From Prorocentrum cordatum (lineage: Eukaryota > Sar > Dinophyceae > Prorocentrales > Prorocentraceae): 64,000 bases of DNA. The notes below the pieces were generated by a model. The model was not told the DNA's origin and searched no databases. It worked only from the letters and a program-made list of their open reading frames with translations. Positions 43,895-55,059 of the stretch are shown in pieces. The stretch lies in assembly GCA_963575745.1 (NCBI GenBank), contig CAUYUJ010003015.1:1-64000 (forward strand), given 5' to 3'. The position numbers and the translations under genes were made by a program. Position 1 is the stretch's first letter. Each line of letters opens with the position of its first letter.

Positions 43895-44587
43895 AGGAAT
43901 GGAGGAGGAGGAGGAGGAGGAGGAGGAGGAGGAGGAGGAGAGGAGGAGGAGGAGGGAGGAGGAGGAGGAGGAGGAGGAGGAGGAGGAGGAGGAGGAGGAG
44001 GAGGAGGGGGAGGGGGAGGGGAGGGGGAGGGGGAGGGGGAGGGGGAGGGGGATGGGGGATGGGGGGATGGGGGATGGGGGATGGGGATGGGGATGGGGGA
44101 TGGGGGATGGGGGATGGGGGGGGATGGGGGATGGGGGATGGGGGATGGGGGATGGGGGAGGAGGAGGATGAGGAGGAGGAGGAGGAGGAGGAGGAGGAGG
44201 AGGAGGAGGAGGAGGAGGAGGAGAGAGGAGGAGGAGGGAGGAGGAGGCGCGGAGGAGGGGGAGGGGGAGGAGGAGGGGGAGGAGGAGGAGGAGGAAGACA
44301 AGCAGGACAAAGATGAGGAGGGAGGAGGAGGATATGGAGGAGAGGGAGGAGGAGGAGGATGAGGAGAATGAGGAGGAGGACGAGGAGCGGGGGGAGGAGG
44401 AGGAGGAAGAGGAGGAGGAAGAAGAAGAGGAGGAGGAGGAGGAGGAAGAGGAGGATGATGATGATGAGGAGGAGGAGGATACTGGGTTGGAGAAGCTGGA
44501 GTAGGAGGACGAAGCGGTGGAGGATGATGATGAGGAGGAGGAGGAATGGCAGGCGGAGGATGAGGAGGAGGAAGCGGAGCAGGAGGA
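43895..44587. repeat. (GGA)n with GATGGGG minisatellite
   Basis: About 690 bases of purine repeat. 44009-44160 is a G-rich GGGGGATGGGGGATGGG segment containing many G-runs of four or more, which is G-quadruplex prone; the rest is GGA/GAT. Confidence 0.95.
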
Positions 44588-44860
44588 CCAGTGTAAGCCC
44601 AAGACGCCAGAAAGATGTTGCAACACAACCTCCCTCCAACATCCTCCTTCGTAGGCCCCATACAAGAATTCGTCTCACTGCTGGAAGCGCCCCGTTGGAA
44701 GGCAACCGGCTGAGAATCTTCAGTCGTATCAAAACGCCTCTCCGTGAACTTCAACGTCGGCAGTCAACCCTACTGCTGCGCCCTGACGATCTTGAAGCAT
44801 CCCAGAACACAGCCCATGGAACGCTAATCATGATAATCCTTGCAACGGATGCAAACTTTG
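44588..44860 (+). repeat. head of composite satellite B, copy 4
   Basis: CCAGTGTAAGCCCAAGACGC, then GATGTTGCAACACAACCTCC, ATCCTCCTTCGTAGGCCCCA and CAACGTCGGCAGTCAACCCT, followed directly by satellite units. Confidence 0.8.
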
Positions 44861-46015
44861 AAAGCGAACGTGCGTGGTGTTGAGGCGATCACAACATTTT
44901 TGGGAAAAAGTGTCTTCCATCCGTGCAACTCTTGGAAACTTCGAAGACTAATGTGTGCGGCGCTGTGGCGGGAGGCACGTACAATAATTACCGACCGCCT
45001 GCCGTTCGTCAAAACCGTGGGACTTTTCAAACGAATTTGCTCGGCGCTAAAGCGACAACCATATTTTGAAAACGGCCTGCCATCCATCGATTGACTTCTT
45101 GTTGCAGCCTTTGAAGACGAATGTGCAAGACGCTAATGCCAGAGCCACATGTTGAACACCACCTGGCCTCCATCCGTAAAGCTCTTGCATTTTTTTACGA
45201 CGCGTGTGCGCGGTGCAAGGCGAAGGCGAGAACCACATTTTGAAAACGTCTGGCCTTTCATCTGTGAAGCTCTTGCGAACGTTTCAGACGAATGTGCGCG
45301 GCGCTGTGGCAGGAGGCACCAACAAAACTGACCGCCTGTCATTCGCCAAACTCGCAGGAAGTTCTAAAACGAGTTAGCGCGGCGCTAAAGCGAGAATCAT
45401 AGTTTGAAACCAGCCTGCTCTCCATCGATTCAGCTCTTGCAGCCTTGTAGGACGAATGTGCGCAACGCTAATGCGGGAACCACATCTTGAACACCACCCG
45501 TCCTCCATCCGTGAAGCTCTTGCGAATGTCGCAAGGCGGAGGCGAGAGCCACATTTTGGAAACGGCTGGCCTTTCATCCGTGAAGCTCTTGCGAACTTTT
45601 CAGACGAATGTGCGCGGCCATAAGGCGAGAGCCACATTTTGAAAAGGAGCCGCCCTTCATCCGTGATTTGCTTGCAAACTTTCTAGACGAGTTTGCGCGG
45701 CGCTGGGGAGGGAGCCACATGTTGAAAAGGAGCCGCCATCCATCCGCGAGGCTCCTGTCTTATTTGATGACGAAGATGCGCGGCGCTCAGACGGGAGTCC
45801 TATTTTGAAGACGACCCGCCTGTCATCCGTGAAACTCTGGCAAATTGTAAAGACCCATTTGCGCGGCGCTCAGGTGAGAACCACATTTGGAAACTGGCCC
45901 GCCCTCCTTCCGTGAAGCTCTGGTGATCTTTTATGACGAACGTGCGCGGCGCTAAGGCGAGAGCCAAACATTGAACACGGCCCGCCATCCATCCGTGACG
46001 CCCTTACTAATTCTG
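44861..46015 (+). repeat. 83-bp satellite array B, about 14 units
   Basis: Units of the form ACGAATGTGCGCGGCGCTAA, then GGCGAGAGCCACATTTTGAA, AACGGCCCGCCCTCCATCCG and TGAAGCTCTTGCGAA. Positions of the GTGAAG-like landmark (45579, 45662, 45745, 45829, 45912, 45995) give an 83-base period; one unit at 45511-45579 is 68. Short same-style ORFs on both strands are satellite translations. Confidence 0.9.
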
Positions 46016-46114
46016 AGCTTCAGGATTCTATTTCGGCAGGAAGTCTCAGGCGAAGCGCCCGGCCCGCCGAACCGACACGTGTCGGGTTACGACAGGGAAG
46101 AGTTATTATGAGGA

Positions 46115-46590
46115 AAAGGGATGGGGAAGGAGGAGGAGGAAGAGGAGGAGGAGGAGGAGGAGGAGAAGGAGAGGATACGAGGGAAGGAGGAGGAGGAATA
46201 GCAGGCGGATGATGATGAGGATGAGGAGGAGGGAGCAGAGGAGGAGGAGGAGCAGGAGGAGAAGGAGGAGGAGGAGGAAGACCAGGAGGAGGGGAGGAGG
46301 AGGAGGAGGAGGAGGAGGGAGGAGGAGGAGGAGGAGGACGAGAGAAAAGTAGGAGGAGGAGGAATAGCAGGCGGATGATGATGAGGATGAGGAGGAGGAG
46401 GAGGAGCAGGAGGAGGAGGAGGAGCAGGGGAGAAGGAGGAGGAGGAGGAGAGAGGAGGAGGAAGACCAGGAGGAGGAGGAGGAGGAGGAGGAGGAGGAGG
46501 AGGAGGAGGAGGAGAAGAAGAAGAAGAAGGAGGGGGAGGCGGAGGCGGAGGAGGATCGAGGAGGATCGAGGAGGACCAGGGAGGGTCGAG
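46115..46590. repeat. (GGA)n microsatellite with GATGATGAG blocks
   Basis: Imperfect GGA repeat; GGAGGAATAGCAGGCGGATG is itself duplicated (46190 and 46360). 46600-47100 beyond it holds no recognised gene. Confidence 0.95.
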
Positions 46591-47100
46591 GAGGATCCAG
46601 GAGGACGTGCATCCCGCAGCCGTGCTCGCAGCTGCGCTGGCGCTGCCGCGGGCGCGACCGCCGCTGGCGGGCGCGACCGCATGCCAGGCAATGGGGTGAG
46701 CGGGTGGGCGCAGGAGGCCCCTGCGCTCTGTCGAGGGGTGCCCGCCGCCCAGGAAGGGCCGCCTCCTCCCGTCGTTTCGTAGACGTGGTGTTGCGTGTCT
46801 TGAGGCTCGCACGGGTGGGGGGCTGGTCTCGAGGTTTTGATGCTCGGGTCGACGACGATTACGTGATGGATGCGCGCGGGTGGGTTTCGAGCTTCTCGCG
46901 GATGGGTATGGTCTTTGGTGTAGGGGGGCTCGTGCGAGTGGGGGTGTAGTCCTATGGTTCTGATGCTTACCGCCATCTAGAATCAACGACGAATTCGAAA
47001 CCCACCAGCACATGTGCGCCACGCGATTGTCGTCGACACGAGCAGCAAAACCATGAGACCCACCCTCCTCTCGTGCGATTCCCGAGAGCGGGAGTGAGGA

Positions 47101-47273
47101 CTACGGTAGGGGCGTTCCTGAAGGGATCTGCCCAGGAGGCGTCAGACCCTGGAGGATTCCTTGTCTGTTGAGGGCGGCAGTGATATTCATGTCCAGGCCT
47201 CGGTTGGTGTTCCGCCGGCTGCCAGGCCCTGGATTCCTTATCCGAGGGTTCCGTATCCAATGCGCTCACCACA
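47101..47273. mobile_element. family C palindromic element (copy C4)
   Basis: CTACGGTAGGGGCGTTCCTG start, core CCAGGAGGCGTCAGACCCTG then GAGGATTCCTTGTCTG. The right end in reverse complement is GTGGTGAGCGCATTGGATAC. 47280-47775 beyond it has no recognised gene. Confidence 0.65.
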
Positions 47274-47775
47274 TTGTCGGGGTGAGGACTCGGGTCGGGT
47301 TGGACGACAGGGATTCGAGGTGCTGGCTTCTTGGGCGTTGTCGTCGATTCTCGGCTTTCCAGCCTCGGGATGCTACTTTTCAGCTGCGCCTTGCTAGGAG
47401 CGTTCCAGTGGTGCCCGAATCTTTTCCTCTGGGGACCCGAGTTATGACCCGAAAGCCAAACGGTGAGGTTCACTGGGGGCGTTCAAGACGGGGAGAAGGA
47501 CCTGTAGGGGTGTGTAGATATCATGGCAGGTGCCATGTCGTCTCCCAGATTTCATGGCCCCCTCCCTTCTTTTGATGCGCTTCCTTGCCCCCCCCTTGTC
47601 CGCGCACATGCCTCGGGCCGTGATGTGCGCCCCCCCGTCCTCTTCCTGGCCCATCTCTTCGGCGAGTCCGATCTCCGGGGTGCTTTCATCCCTCCTGCCT
47701 CCTCCGTCCCCCCGACGCTCCCAGGCATCTCCGCGGCCCCTCAGCTCCAGCCGTCGCGAAAGCATGCGGCCAGCC

Positions 47776-47890
47776 TTTTTCCCAACAATCCTGTGGTGTT
47801 GGGTCCTCGTTGCGAAAACACAGCTCCCTGCGTCCTCCTCCTCCTCCTCCTCCTCCTCCTCCTCCTCCTCCTCTCCTCCTCGCCCTCCTC
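47776..47890 (-). other. hairpin trailer and (TCC)n of composite satellite A2
   Basis: In reverse complement 47776-47809 is CGAGGACCCAACACCACAGG then ATTGTTGGGAAAAA, preceded by a purine tract (47838-47885). Same order as the right end of A1. Confidence 0.75.
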
Positions 47891-47934
47891 CCTTCTCCCA
47901 TCCCTGCCTCTGCCCCCTGTACCCATCAGATTTC

Positions 47935-50717
47935 GCCACACCCATCACACGCTTCGTGGCCCCATCTGGAGCTGCACCGAAGCTCCCAGTGGGGCACGCC
48001 CATCACGCGATTCGTGGCCCCAGAGGGAGTTCCACCGGCGATCTCAGCGGCGCATTTCGCGTGCGGTCCTGCTACCCATATCGGCACTCACCTCGCAGGT
48101 TTCGTGGCCCCATAGGGAGCTCCACCGAGTGTGCCAGTGGCGCAGTTCGGTCACGCCACCAATTTCTTCACACCCCTCACAATTTTCGTGTCCTCCAAGG
48201 GAGCTCCACCGAAGGTCCCAGTGGCGCAGTTCGCATGCGGTCCCGTTCCCATTTCGGTACACCCCTCGCAGGTTTCGTGGCCCCATCGGGAGCTCCACCG
48301 AAGGTCCCAGTGGCGCAGATCGCATGCGGTTCTGCACTCATGTCGGCACACGCATCACACATTTCATGGCCCCACAGGAAGCTTCACCAAAGGTCCCACT
48401 GGCGCAGCTCGCATGTGGTCCCGCTACCCATGTCCACACACCCCTCACACGTTTCATGGCCCATAGGGAGTTCCACCGAAGGTCACAGTGGCGCATCCCG
48501 CATGCTGTCCCGCACGCTTTTCGGCACACCCTCACACGTTTCGTGGCTCCATAGAGGGCTGCACCGAATGTCCCAGTGGCGCAGTTCGCATGCGGTCCCG
48601 CACCCATTTTGGCACACGAGTCACACGTTTCGTGGCCCCACAGGGAACCCCACCGAATGTTCCAGTGGCGCAGTTCGCGTGCGGTCCCGCACACATATCG
48701 GCACGTCCTTGACACGTTCTGTGGCCCCATATGGGGCTCCACCGAAGGTCCCAGTGGCACAGATCGCATGCGGTCAAGAAACCAATTTCGTCACACCCCT
48801 CACAATTTTTATGTCCTCAGAGGGGGCTCCACCGAAGGTCACAGTGGGGCAGTTCGCATGCGGTCTCGGCATCCATTTCGGCACACCCCTCGAACGTTTC
48901 GTGGCCCCATAGGGAGCTCCACCGAAGGTCCTAGTGGCGCAGATTGCATGCGTCCCCGCCACCCATGTCGGCACACCCTCACACGTTTCGTGGCCCCATA
49001 GGGAGCTCCACCGAAGGTCCCAGTGGCGCAGCCTGCATGCAGTCCCGTCACCCATTTCGGCACACCCCTCGCAATTTTCGTGGCCTCATAGGGAGCTCCA
49101 CCGAACGTCCCACTGGCGCAGTTCGCATGCGGTCTCGCCACAAGTTTCGACACATCTGCACACGTTTCGTGGCCCCATACTGAGCTCTACCGAAGGTCCC
49201 AGCGGCGCAGCTCGCATGCCGTCCCCGCCACTCATGTCGGCAGACGCCTCGCACGTTAAGCGGGCCCCACCGAAGGTCCCAGTGGCGCAGTTCGCAAGCG
49301 ATCCCGTACCCATTTCGGCACACGCATCACACGCTTCGTGGCCCCACAGGGAGCTTTACCGAAGGTCCCGCTGGCGCAGCTCGCATGCGTCCCCGCCACC
49401 CGTGTCGGAGCACCCCTCACAAGTTTCGTGGCCGCATGGCGATCCACCGAAGGTCCCACTGGCGCAGTTCGCATGCGGTCCCGCCACAACTTTCGGCACA
49501 CCCTCACACCTGTCGCGGACCCATAGGGAGCTCTACCGAAGGTCCCAGCGGCGCGGCTCGCATGCCGTCCTGCCCATGTCGGCAGACGTCTCGCACGTTA
49601 AGGGGCCCCACCGAAGGTCCCAGTGGCGCAGTTCGCATGCGATCCCGTGCCCATTTCGGCACACGCATCACACGTTTCGTGGCCCCACAGGGAGCTTCAC
49701 CGAAGGTCACACTGGCGCAGCTCGCATGAGTTCCCGCCACCCGTGTCGGAGCACCCCTCACACGTTTCGTGGCCGCATAGCGATCCACCAAATGTCCCAC
49801 TGGCGCAGTTCGCATGCGGTCTCGCCACAAGTTTCGACACACCTGCACACGTTTCGTGGCCCCATACTGAGCTCTACCGAAGGTCCCAGCGGCGCAGCTC
49901 GCATGCCGTCCCCGCCACTCATGTCGGCAGACGCCTCGCACGTTAAGCGGGCCCCACCGAATGTCCCAGTGGCGCAGTTCGCATGCGGTCCCGTCACCCA
50001 TTTCGGCACACGCATCACACGCTTCGTGGCCCCACAGGGAGCTTCACCGAAGGTCCCACTGGCGCAGTTCGCATGCGGTCCCGCCACAACTTTGGGCACA
50101 CCCTCACACGTTTCGTGGACCCATATGGAGCTCTACCGAAGGTCCCAGCGGCGCGGCCCGCATGCCGTCCTGCTCCCATGTCGGCAGACGTCTCGCACGT
50201 TAAGGGGGCTCCACCGAAGGTCCCAGTGGCGCAGTTCGCATGCGGTCCCGCACCCATTTCGGCACACGCATCACACGTTTCGTGGCCCCACAGAGAGCTT
50301 CACCAAAGGTCCCACTGGCGCAGCTCGCATGCGTCTCCGCCACCCATGTCGGGGCACCCCTCACACGCACGTTTCGTGGCCGCATATCGATCCACCGAAT
50401 GTTCCACTGGCGCAGTTCGCATGCGGTCCCGCCACAAATTTCGGCACACGCATCACGCGGTTCGTGGCCTCATAGGGAGCTCCACCGAAGGTCCCAGTGG
50501 CGCAGCTCGCATTCGTCTCCCCAGCCCGTGGCCTCATAGGGAGTTCCACAGACGGCCCCAGAGGCCGCGGCCGCTTGCGCCCCCCGCGCCCTTGTCGGCA
50601 CACGACTCACACGCGTCGTGGCCCCATAAGAAGCTCCACCGAAGGTTCCACTGGCGCAGATCGCATGCGGTCCCACACCCATGTCCGAACACCCCTCACA
50701 CGTTTCGTGGCCCCAGA
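47935..50717 (-). repeat. satellite array A2, about 86-90 bp units with higher-order repeats
   Basis: Reverse-complement orientation of the A1 family: CACACCCCTCACACGTTTCG, then TGGCCCCATAGGGAGCTCCA, CCGAAGGTCCCAGTGGCGCA and GTTCGCATGCGGTCCCG. About 30 units, more diverged than in A1. Between 49254 and about 50285 the units form a higher-order repeat. The rare variant CGCACGTTAAG followed by GGGCCCCACCGAA-type sequence starts at 49254, 49596, 49941 and 50199, giving spacings of 342, 345 and 258. That equals four, four and three monomers of about 86. Because 86 is not a multiple of three, long open frames here are not evidence of coding. Confidence 0.95.
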
Positions 50718-50786
50718 AGGAGCTCTACCGAAGACGATGCTCACAACTGTGTTACTCACAACTGCACATGGTTGGGTCCTTCGCCA
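50718..50786 (-). repeat. leader of composite satellite A2
   Basis: Reverse complement TGGCGAAGGACCCAACCATG, then TGCAGTTGTGAGTAACACAG and ATCGTCTTCGGTAGAGCTCC; counterpart of 12372-12440. Confidence 0.8.
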
Positions 50787-50796
50787 GTCTAATCTA

Positions 50797-50935
50797 TGTT
50801 TTCGGCCTGCAGGGGCCGTTTCCTGGCACCCGGGCCGTCAACAAACAGCTCGGGATGAGAAGCCGGTCCCCGACAAGGGCCCGAGATCCCTGGGGGCCCA
50901 TGTGGGGAAAATCTGAGCCGTCGTAGGAGGGGGTC
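50797..50935 (+). repeat. dispersed repeat family P
   Basis: TTTTCGGCCTGCAGGGGCCG, then CTCGGGATGAGAAGCCGGTC, CCCGAGATCCCTGGGGGCCC and CTGAGCCGTCGTAGGAGGGG. Confidence 0.7.
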
Positions 50936-51067
50936 CGTACTTCCTGACGTTTCCAGGGGTTCCACGGTGAAGAGAGCCTTTCATCCCTGGACGTGCAGGT
51001 AGGTGTACTCCGACTTGGCGCCTGCGTGCACACCTCGTCCCATTTGGGCATGTGCTTGTGTAAGCCG

Positions 51068-51365
51068 TCTCCATGATGATGATGATGAGGAGGAGGAGGA
51101 TGATGATGATGATGATGGTGGTGGTGCTGGTGCTGGTGATGGCGATGATGATGGCAGTGGTGGTGGTGGTGGTGATCATGGTGATGGTGATGACGATGCT
51201 GATGATGATGACGATGAGGAGGTGGAGGAAGCATGAGGATGAGAATGAGGATGAGGAGGGGGAGGAGGATAATGAGGAGGAGGAGGTGGAGGAGTGGGAG
51301 GAGGAAGACGAAGAGGAGAGGGGGGAGGAGGATGGAGAGAAGGACGGCAGTAGGGGAGGGGAGGG
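51068..51365. repeat. (GAT)n, (GTG)n and (GGA)n tract
   Basis: GATGATGATG, then GTGGTGCTGGTG and a GGATGAGGAGG stretch. 51370-52280 beyond it has no recognised gene, but carries two diverged copies of a TCTGTTTTC...GTTGNGGATA segment near 51685 and 51860. Confidence 0.9.
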
Positions 51366-52282
51366 GGGAGTATGAGGACAGCGAGGTCTCCCAGGGGTTT
51401 GGAGGGGAACCTCCGCAAGTCTTTTTTTTGGGGCGGTACCTTTCAGTAGTGTTTCTCATACGATACACCCATCACTTTTTTTTCAGCAAAGCAGCTTGCA
51501 GATTAGAGTCTGAGTTTTCTTAGCATAGATGTAAACAAATCTGGGTTCCAGGGTAAACTGTGGAGATGATTTTAGATTTGTAGTGTCTTTCAGCAGCCTG
51601 CTCCTGCTGCCGCTGCTTTCTGAGATTTATATCGATTCTCCAGACAAGGACCTATACCGCTAGTTCAGACAACGAGACTTGCAGAGTCTGTTTTCTAAGG
51701 GCGAGGTGCTCTTCCACTGTATTTTTCGGGTGTGACCGTTGCGGATATGGTCGGACCGAGGTGACATATCGAGGTCGGTTCGGGAAGGGTACCCTCGTGT
51801 TTTTCGTGCTTGTTCGATGTTCATTTGGATCCTGGGGAGGGTATCCTTGGATGTTCTGTTTTCGCCGACGGAGGGTCTCATGTTCTTGAAGGATGTTCTT
51901 CTGGCCTAGGTCCGACTGTAATGCAGTTCTGGTGTAGCCGTTGTGGATACATCTTTCCGAGACCTGAGACTTGCGACTCCGCACACCTTGAGATCCGACC
52001 TTGCAAAAACACTGCGACGTCACAGAACATCGCGCCCGGAGCCCCGAGCCCCATCTCTTTCTGCATTCTTCCTCGAGCCCCATCGATCTGTAAGGGTCCC
52101 AGGGCCCGACGTGGAGCCAAAACGCCCGCAGTGAAGAAGAATGCAGCGCCAGGATCTCAGGTCCCCCTGCGGAGCAGGACGCCCTGGACACCCTCGACGC
52201 CCTCTCGACGAGCCCCACGCCGCCCTGGGCCCTGCCGGACCCGCGCGCGCGCCCGGGCACGAGGCTCGGGGGCCCCCAGCAA

Positions 52283-52508
52283 GGTGGACCCCAAAAGGGG
52301 TCCAGCGACAAGGTGGTGGTGCAGCAGATTTGGTGCAATAGATGCGTGCAGTACGTGTCGGGGCGCAGATGTATTGCTGTATTCTTCGCGCGCAACACAC
52401 TACTTGTAGTACAATGCAATACAATTCTCCGGTGCAATACATTCGCTATGCAATTGCCCCAAATCTGTTGCACCACCCCCTTTCAGCTGGACCCCCTTTG
52501 GGGTCACC
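52283..52508. mobile_element. foldback element E with about 70-bp arms
   Basis: Left GGTGGACCCCAAAAGGGGTC then CAGCGACAAGGTGGTGGTGC and AGCAGATTTGGTGCAAT. Right end in reverse complement GGTGACCCCAAAGGGGGTCC then AGCTGAAAGGGGGTGGTGCA and ACAGATTTGGGGCAAT. Each terminus is itself a short palindrome (TGGACCCC...GGGGTCCA). No coding capacity. 52510-53570 to its right has no recognised gene. Confidence 0.85.
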
Positions 52509-53577
52509 CAAACCCAGGCAGTGTGGTGACCTTTGAGTGGCAATGTTTCGGTGAGGCCAGCGCCAGAAAAAGTTCGAGCAGGGCTTCAAAATGGTTTCCG
52601 CCGTCGAATCTTCGATCCATGCGTAGGATGCTCCGTAGACCTGCGGGTTCACGTTTTTTTTCGTAGATTCGGTCAATAACTCAAGTTTGTGGTAAACCCA
52701 TTGGGGCATCTTGGATCACCCCGAAAAAAAAAGAAAGCACCCAGGAATTCAAACAATGCACGGGGGAATGGACGTCCGAGCGATGGCAAATCTGGGTTCC
52801 CTTAGATCCATTGACAGGCACCGCCACTTTGGGCTCGTTCAAGCATTCCCAAAACGGCCATATGCTCGAAAACACTAGCATGTTGGATGCCAGCTTAGAC
52901 ACTTCCACGCACGCCCAACAACCTCTCACGCCCGCCTTACGTACGAAGGCCTTCTGTGGTCTGACAGAGTCTTAAAATCATCAAGTGGAACCCAATGGTG
53001 ACCGCACCGTGTGGTGAGTCAATGGGGATTCGGGGTCACCGCACAGTTTTTTGGCTTGGGTCGTTCTCCGAGGACATCTCGGGCGACCGGGGCCAGTCGG
53101 GGTCCCAGTGCGGAGAGGTGCTTCGGAATTTTGAGGTCACCGCACGGTGTGTCACCGCACGGTGTGTCGCCGCACGTTTTTGGTTGGCGGCGCGCACAAG
53201 GTGACGGTTTTCTTATTCATTGTTTTGCCGATCGGCGCGGGCCCTCGCGCCCCCCTCCCCCTGGAGAAGATCTTGGCTGTTTTTGGCGCCTGCTTCAAGC
53301 AGGGGGAGTCTCCCTCATGGGACGCACCGCGGCAAACAGTCGCACGAAGCAGAGGTCTGGAGCCAGACCCCCCACTCTTCCGCCCAATGTCGAAACGCCG
53401 AAGAAGACAACGCTCACAAGGGGGTGGCCTTCTAAGAAGGCGGTGCGCTCGTTAGAAGGCATGGGGCCTTCTTAGACGGGCCTGGTGGCTTCCAAGAAGG
53501 CTTCCAGGGGGAGTCTCTGAGAAGGCAGTGGCCTTCTTGGAGGCTCCCCCGCCTTTTTCGAAAGCCGCCCCCCCCCC

Positions 53578-53905
53578 TCGAGGAGGAGGAGGAGGAGGAG
53601 GAGGTGGAGGAGGAGGAGGAGGAGGAGCAGGAGGAGGAGGCGGTGGTGGAGGAGGAGGAGGACGACGAGGCGCGCCCCCGACTTGGGACCCCCGAGAGGC
53701 CCGTGGCATCCTCCGCCGCCGCCGCGGACGCGGCGGCCACCAGGGCGGACGGCCTCGACCCTCGGCAGCGCAAGGGCTCGCCCGACAGGGGCGACCCGCC
53801 GAAGAGGGCGTCCCAGGTGTCCGACGGCGAGGATCCCGGCGCGCTCGCGCGCCGCGCCCGCCGGCCCCACGCCAGCAGGCAGAGGTCCGATCGGAGGCCC
53901 GAAAG
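53578..53905 (+). CDS. probable exon of an acidic/basic low-complexity protein
   Basis: The plus-strand frame enters through a GAG-coding (GGA)n tract, giving a poly-Glu run. It then reads DDEARPRLGTPERPVASSAA, ADAAATRADGLDPRQRKGSP, DRGDPPKRASQVSDGEDPGA and ARRARRPHASRQRSDRRPES. About 90% of third positions are G or C over some 85 codons, much more skewed than the other frames, and the charged, Ser/Arg-containing composition resembles disordered nuclear proteins. There is no start, and the frame runs into element L at about 53936, so the real end (stop or splice) is uncertain. No family is identifiable. The microsatellite appears to have supplied the acidic segment. Confidence 0.4.
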
Positions 53906-53935
53906 CGTTACGCCCCTCGTACAGTCAGCCCGCAT

Positions 53936-54080
53936 GGCAAGGATGGGCGGCCTTCCCAAGGCCCTGCATCCTTGCCCCCTCGGCCCATGCCTGGCGACTT
54001 TCGCTGGCCGAGCTCGCTCGAAAAACGTCAACATGGCCCTCCGCGGCCCTTGCATCCTCACTGCGCATCCTTCTGATACG
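53936..54080 (-). repeat. dispersed repeat family L (copy 1)
   Basis: In reverse complement: GCGCAGTGAGGATGCAAGGG, then GCGGAGGGCCATGTTGACGT, TTTTCGAGCGAGCTCGGCCA and GGCCGAGGGGGCAAGGATGC. Closely matches 58695-58815. No gene recognised in 54085-54430. Confidence 0.75.
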
Positions 54081-54436
54081 GGTCGACTGTTTATTGGAGA
54101 CGGCGACGGTATAATAGGCCCGCCATGACGAGCAGCGCAGGCGGCGAAGGTGAAACATTTGACGCAGTATTAGCAGGCGTGCTTTGGGTAGGGGAGGGGA
54201 AGGGAGGAGGGAAGAAAGAGGGGGATGTGAGGGGGAGGGCGACGAAGTCGCTGTCGGCCCCAAAGATTTTCGGGGCTGCCTGGCAGCGAAATCAGAGAAA
54301 CCTGCCCTCGCCGACCAATGGTTCGGGCAACCCGATTGGCAGCGGGAGCAGGGCTCGGCATTCGTCGAGCATGTTGCGAAATCCGAACCCTGCCCCCCGC
54401 CGCTCATCATGCAGGAGAAGACTGGTGGGGGTAGGG

Positions 54437-54481
54437 TTAAGTCGGGCCTGTCCCTCTACAGGGGGGACATTCGAAAATAGT
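54437..54481 (+). mobile_element. family D single arm
   Basis: TTAAGTCGGGCCTGTCCCTC then TACAGGGGGGACATTCGAAA. One end of the family D terminal repeat; a convincing partner arm is not seen nearby. Confidence 0.55.
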
Positions 54482-54574
54482 TTGAACATCGTCCGGTGAC
54501 GATTTCCCCCCACCAGACAGGTTGAGGTCGTTAGATTTTAAGAACAGACCTCCCGGCCACTCCCACCCTTTATA

Positions 54575-54832
54575 CCGCGGCCGCCAGACCCCAAGTTGTC
54601 CCGAGTGTCCTGGTTATCCCGCCTCGCGCCCTCGACAAACACGACAGAAGACACCCTGCATACCGCGGCCGCCAGACCCCAAGTTGTCCCGAGAGTCACG
54701 GTGATCCCGCCTCGCGCCCTCGACAAACACGACAGAACGCACCCTGCATACCGCGGCCGCCAGTCCCCAAGTTGTCCCGAGAATCCCAGGTATCTCGCCT
54801 CGCGTCCTCGATAAACACGACAGAGCACAACA
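54575..54832 (+). repeat. 88-bp tandem repeat, three units
   Basis: Units start CCGCGGCCGCCAG at 54575, 54663 and 54751 and contain CCCCAAGTTGTCCCGAG and CGCCTCGCGCCCTCGACAAA then CACGACAGA. Each unit carries a NotI site. Confidence 0.95.
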
Positions 54833-54995
54833 TGACACACCATAACATAACATAACATAACAAGAGCATGACATAACATGGCATAACATAATATATCATT
54901 ATCATAGCAAAATAGAGGACACCAACATGTCACATAACATACCAGAGCAGAACATGACATAACAGAAACCGACATAATACAACACAGTACCTATA
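54833..54995. repeat. ACATA/ATAAC pentamer tract
   Basis: Degenerate ACATAACATAAC repeat; a longer counterpart lies at 56200-56900. Confidence 0.85.
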
Positions 54996-55059
54996 CCACC
55001 ACCCTTCGGGTGATAAAGAGGTTGGGGGGGGGGGAGGGGGGGAACCAACATCTGACTCA

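Noticed and set aside
48934-50475. 513-codon ORF across satellite array A2, as a possible repeat protein
   Set aside because: The monomer is about 86 bases, not a multiple of three, so the reading frame rotates between units. Openness reflects stop-poor satellite DNA in several frames.
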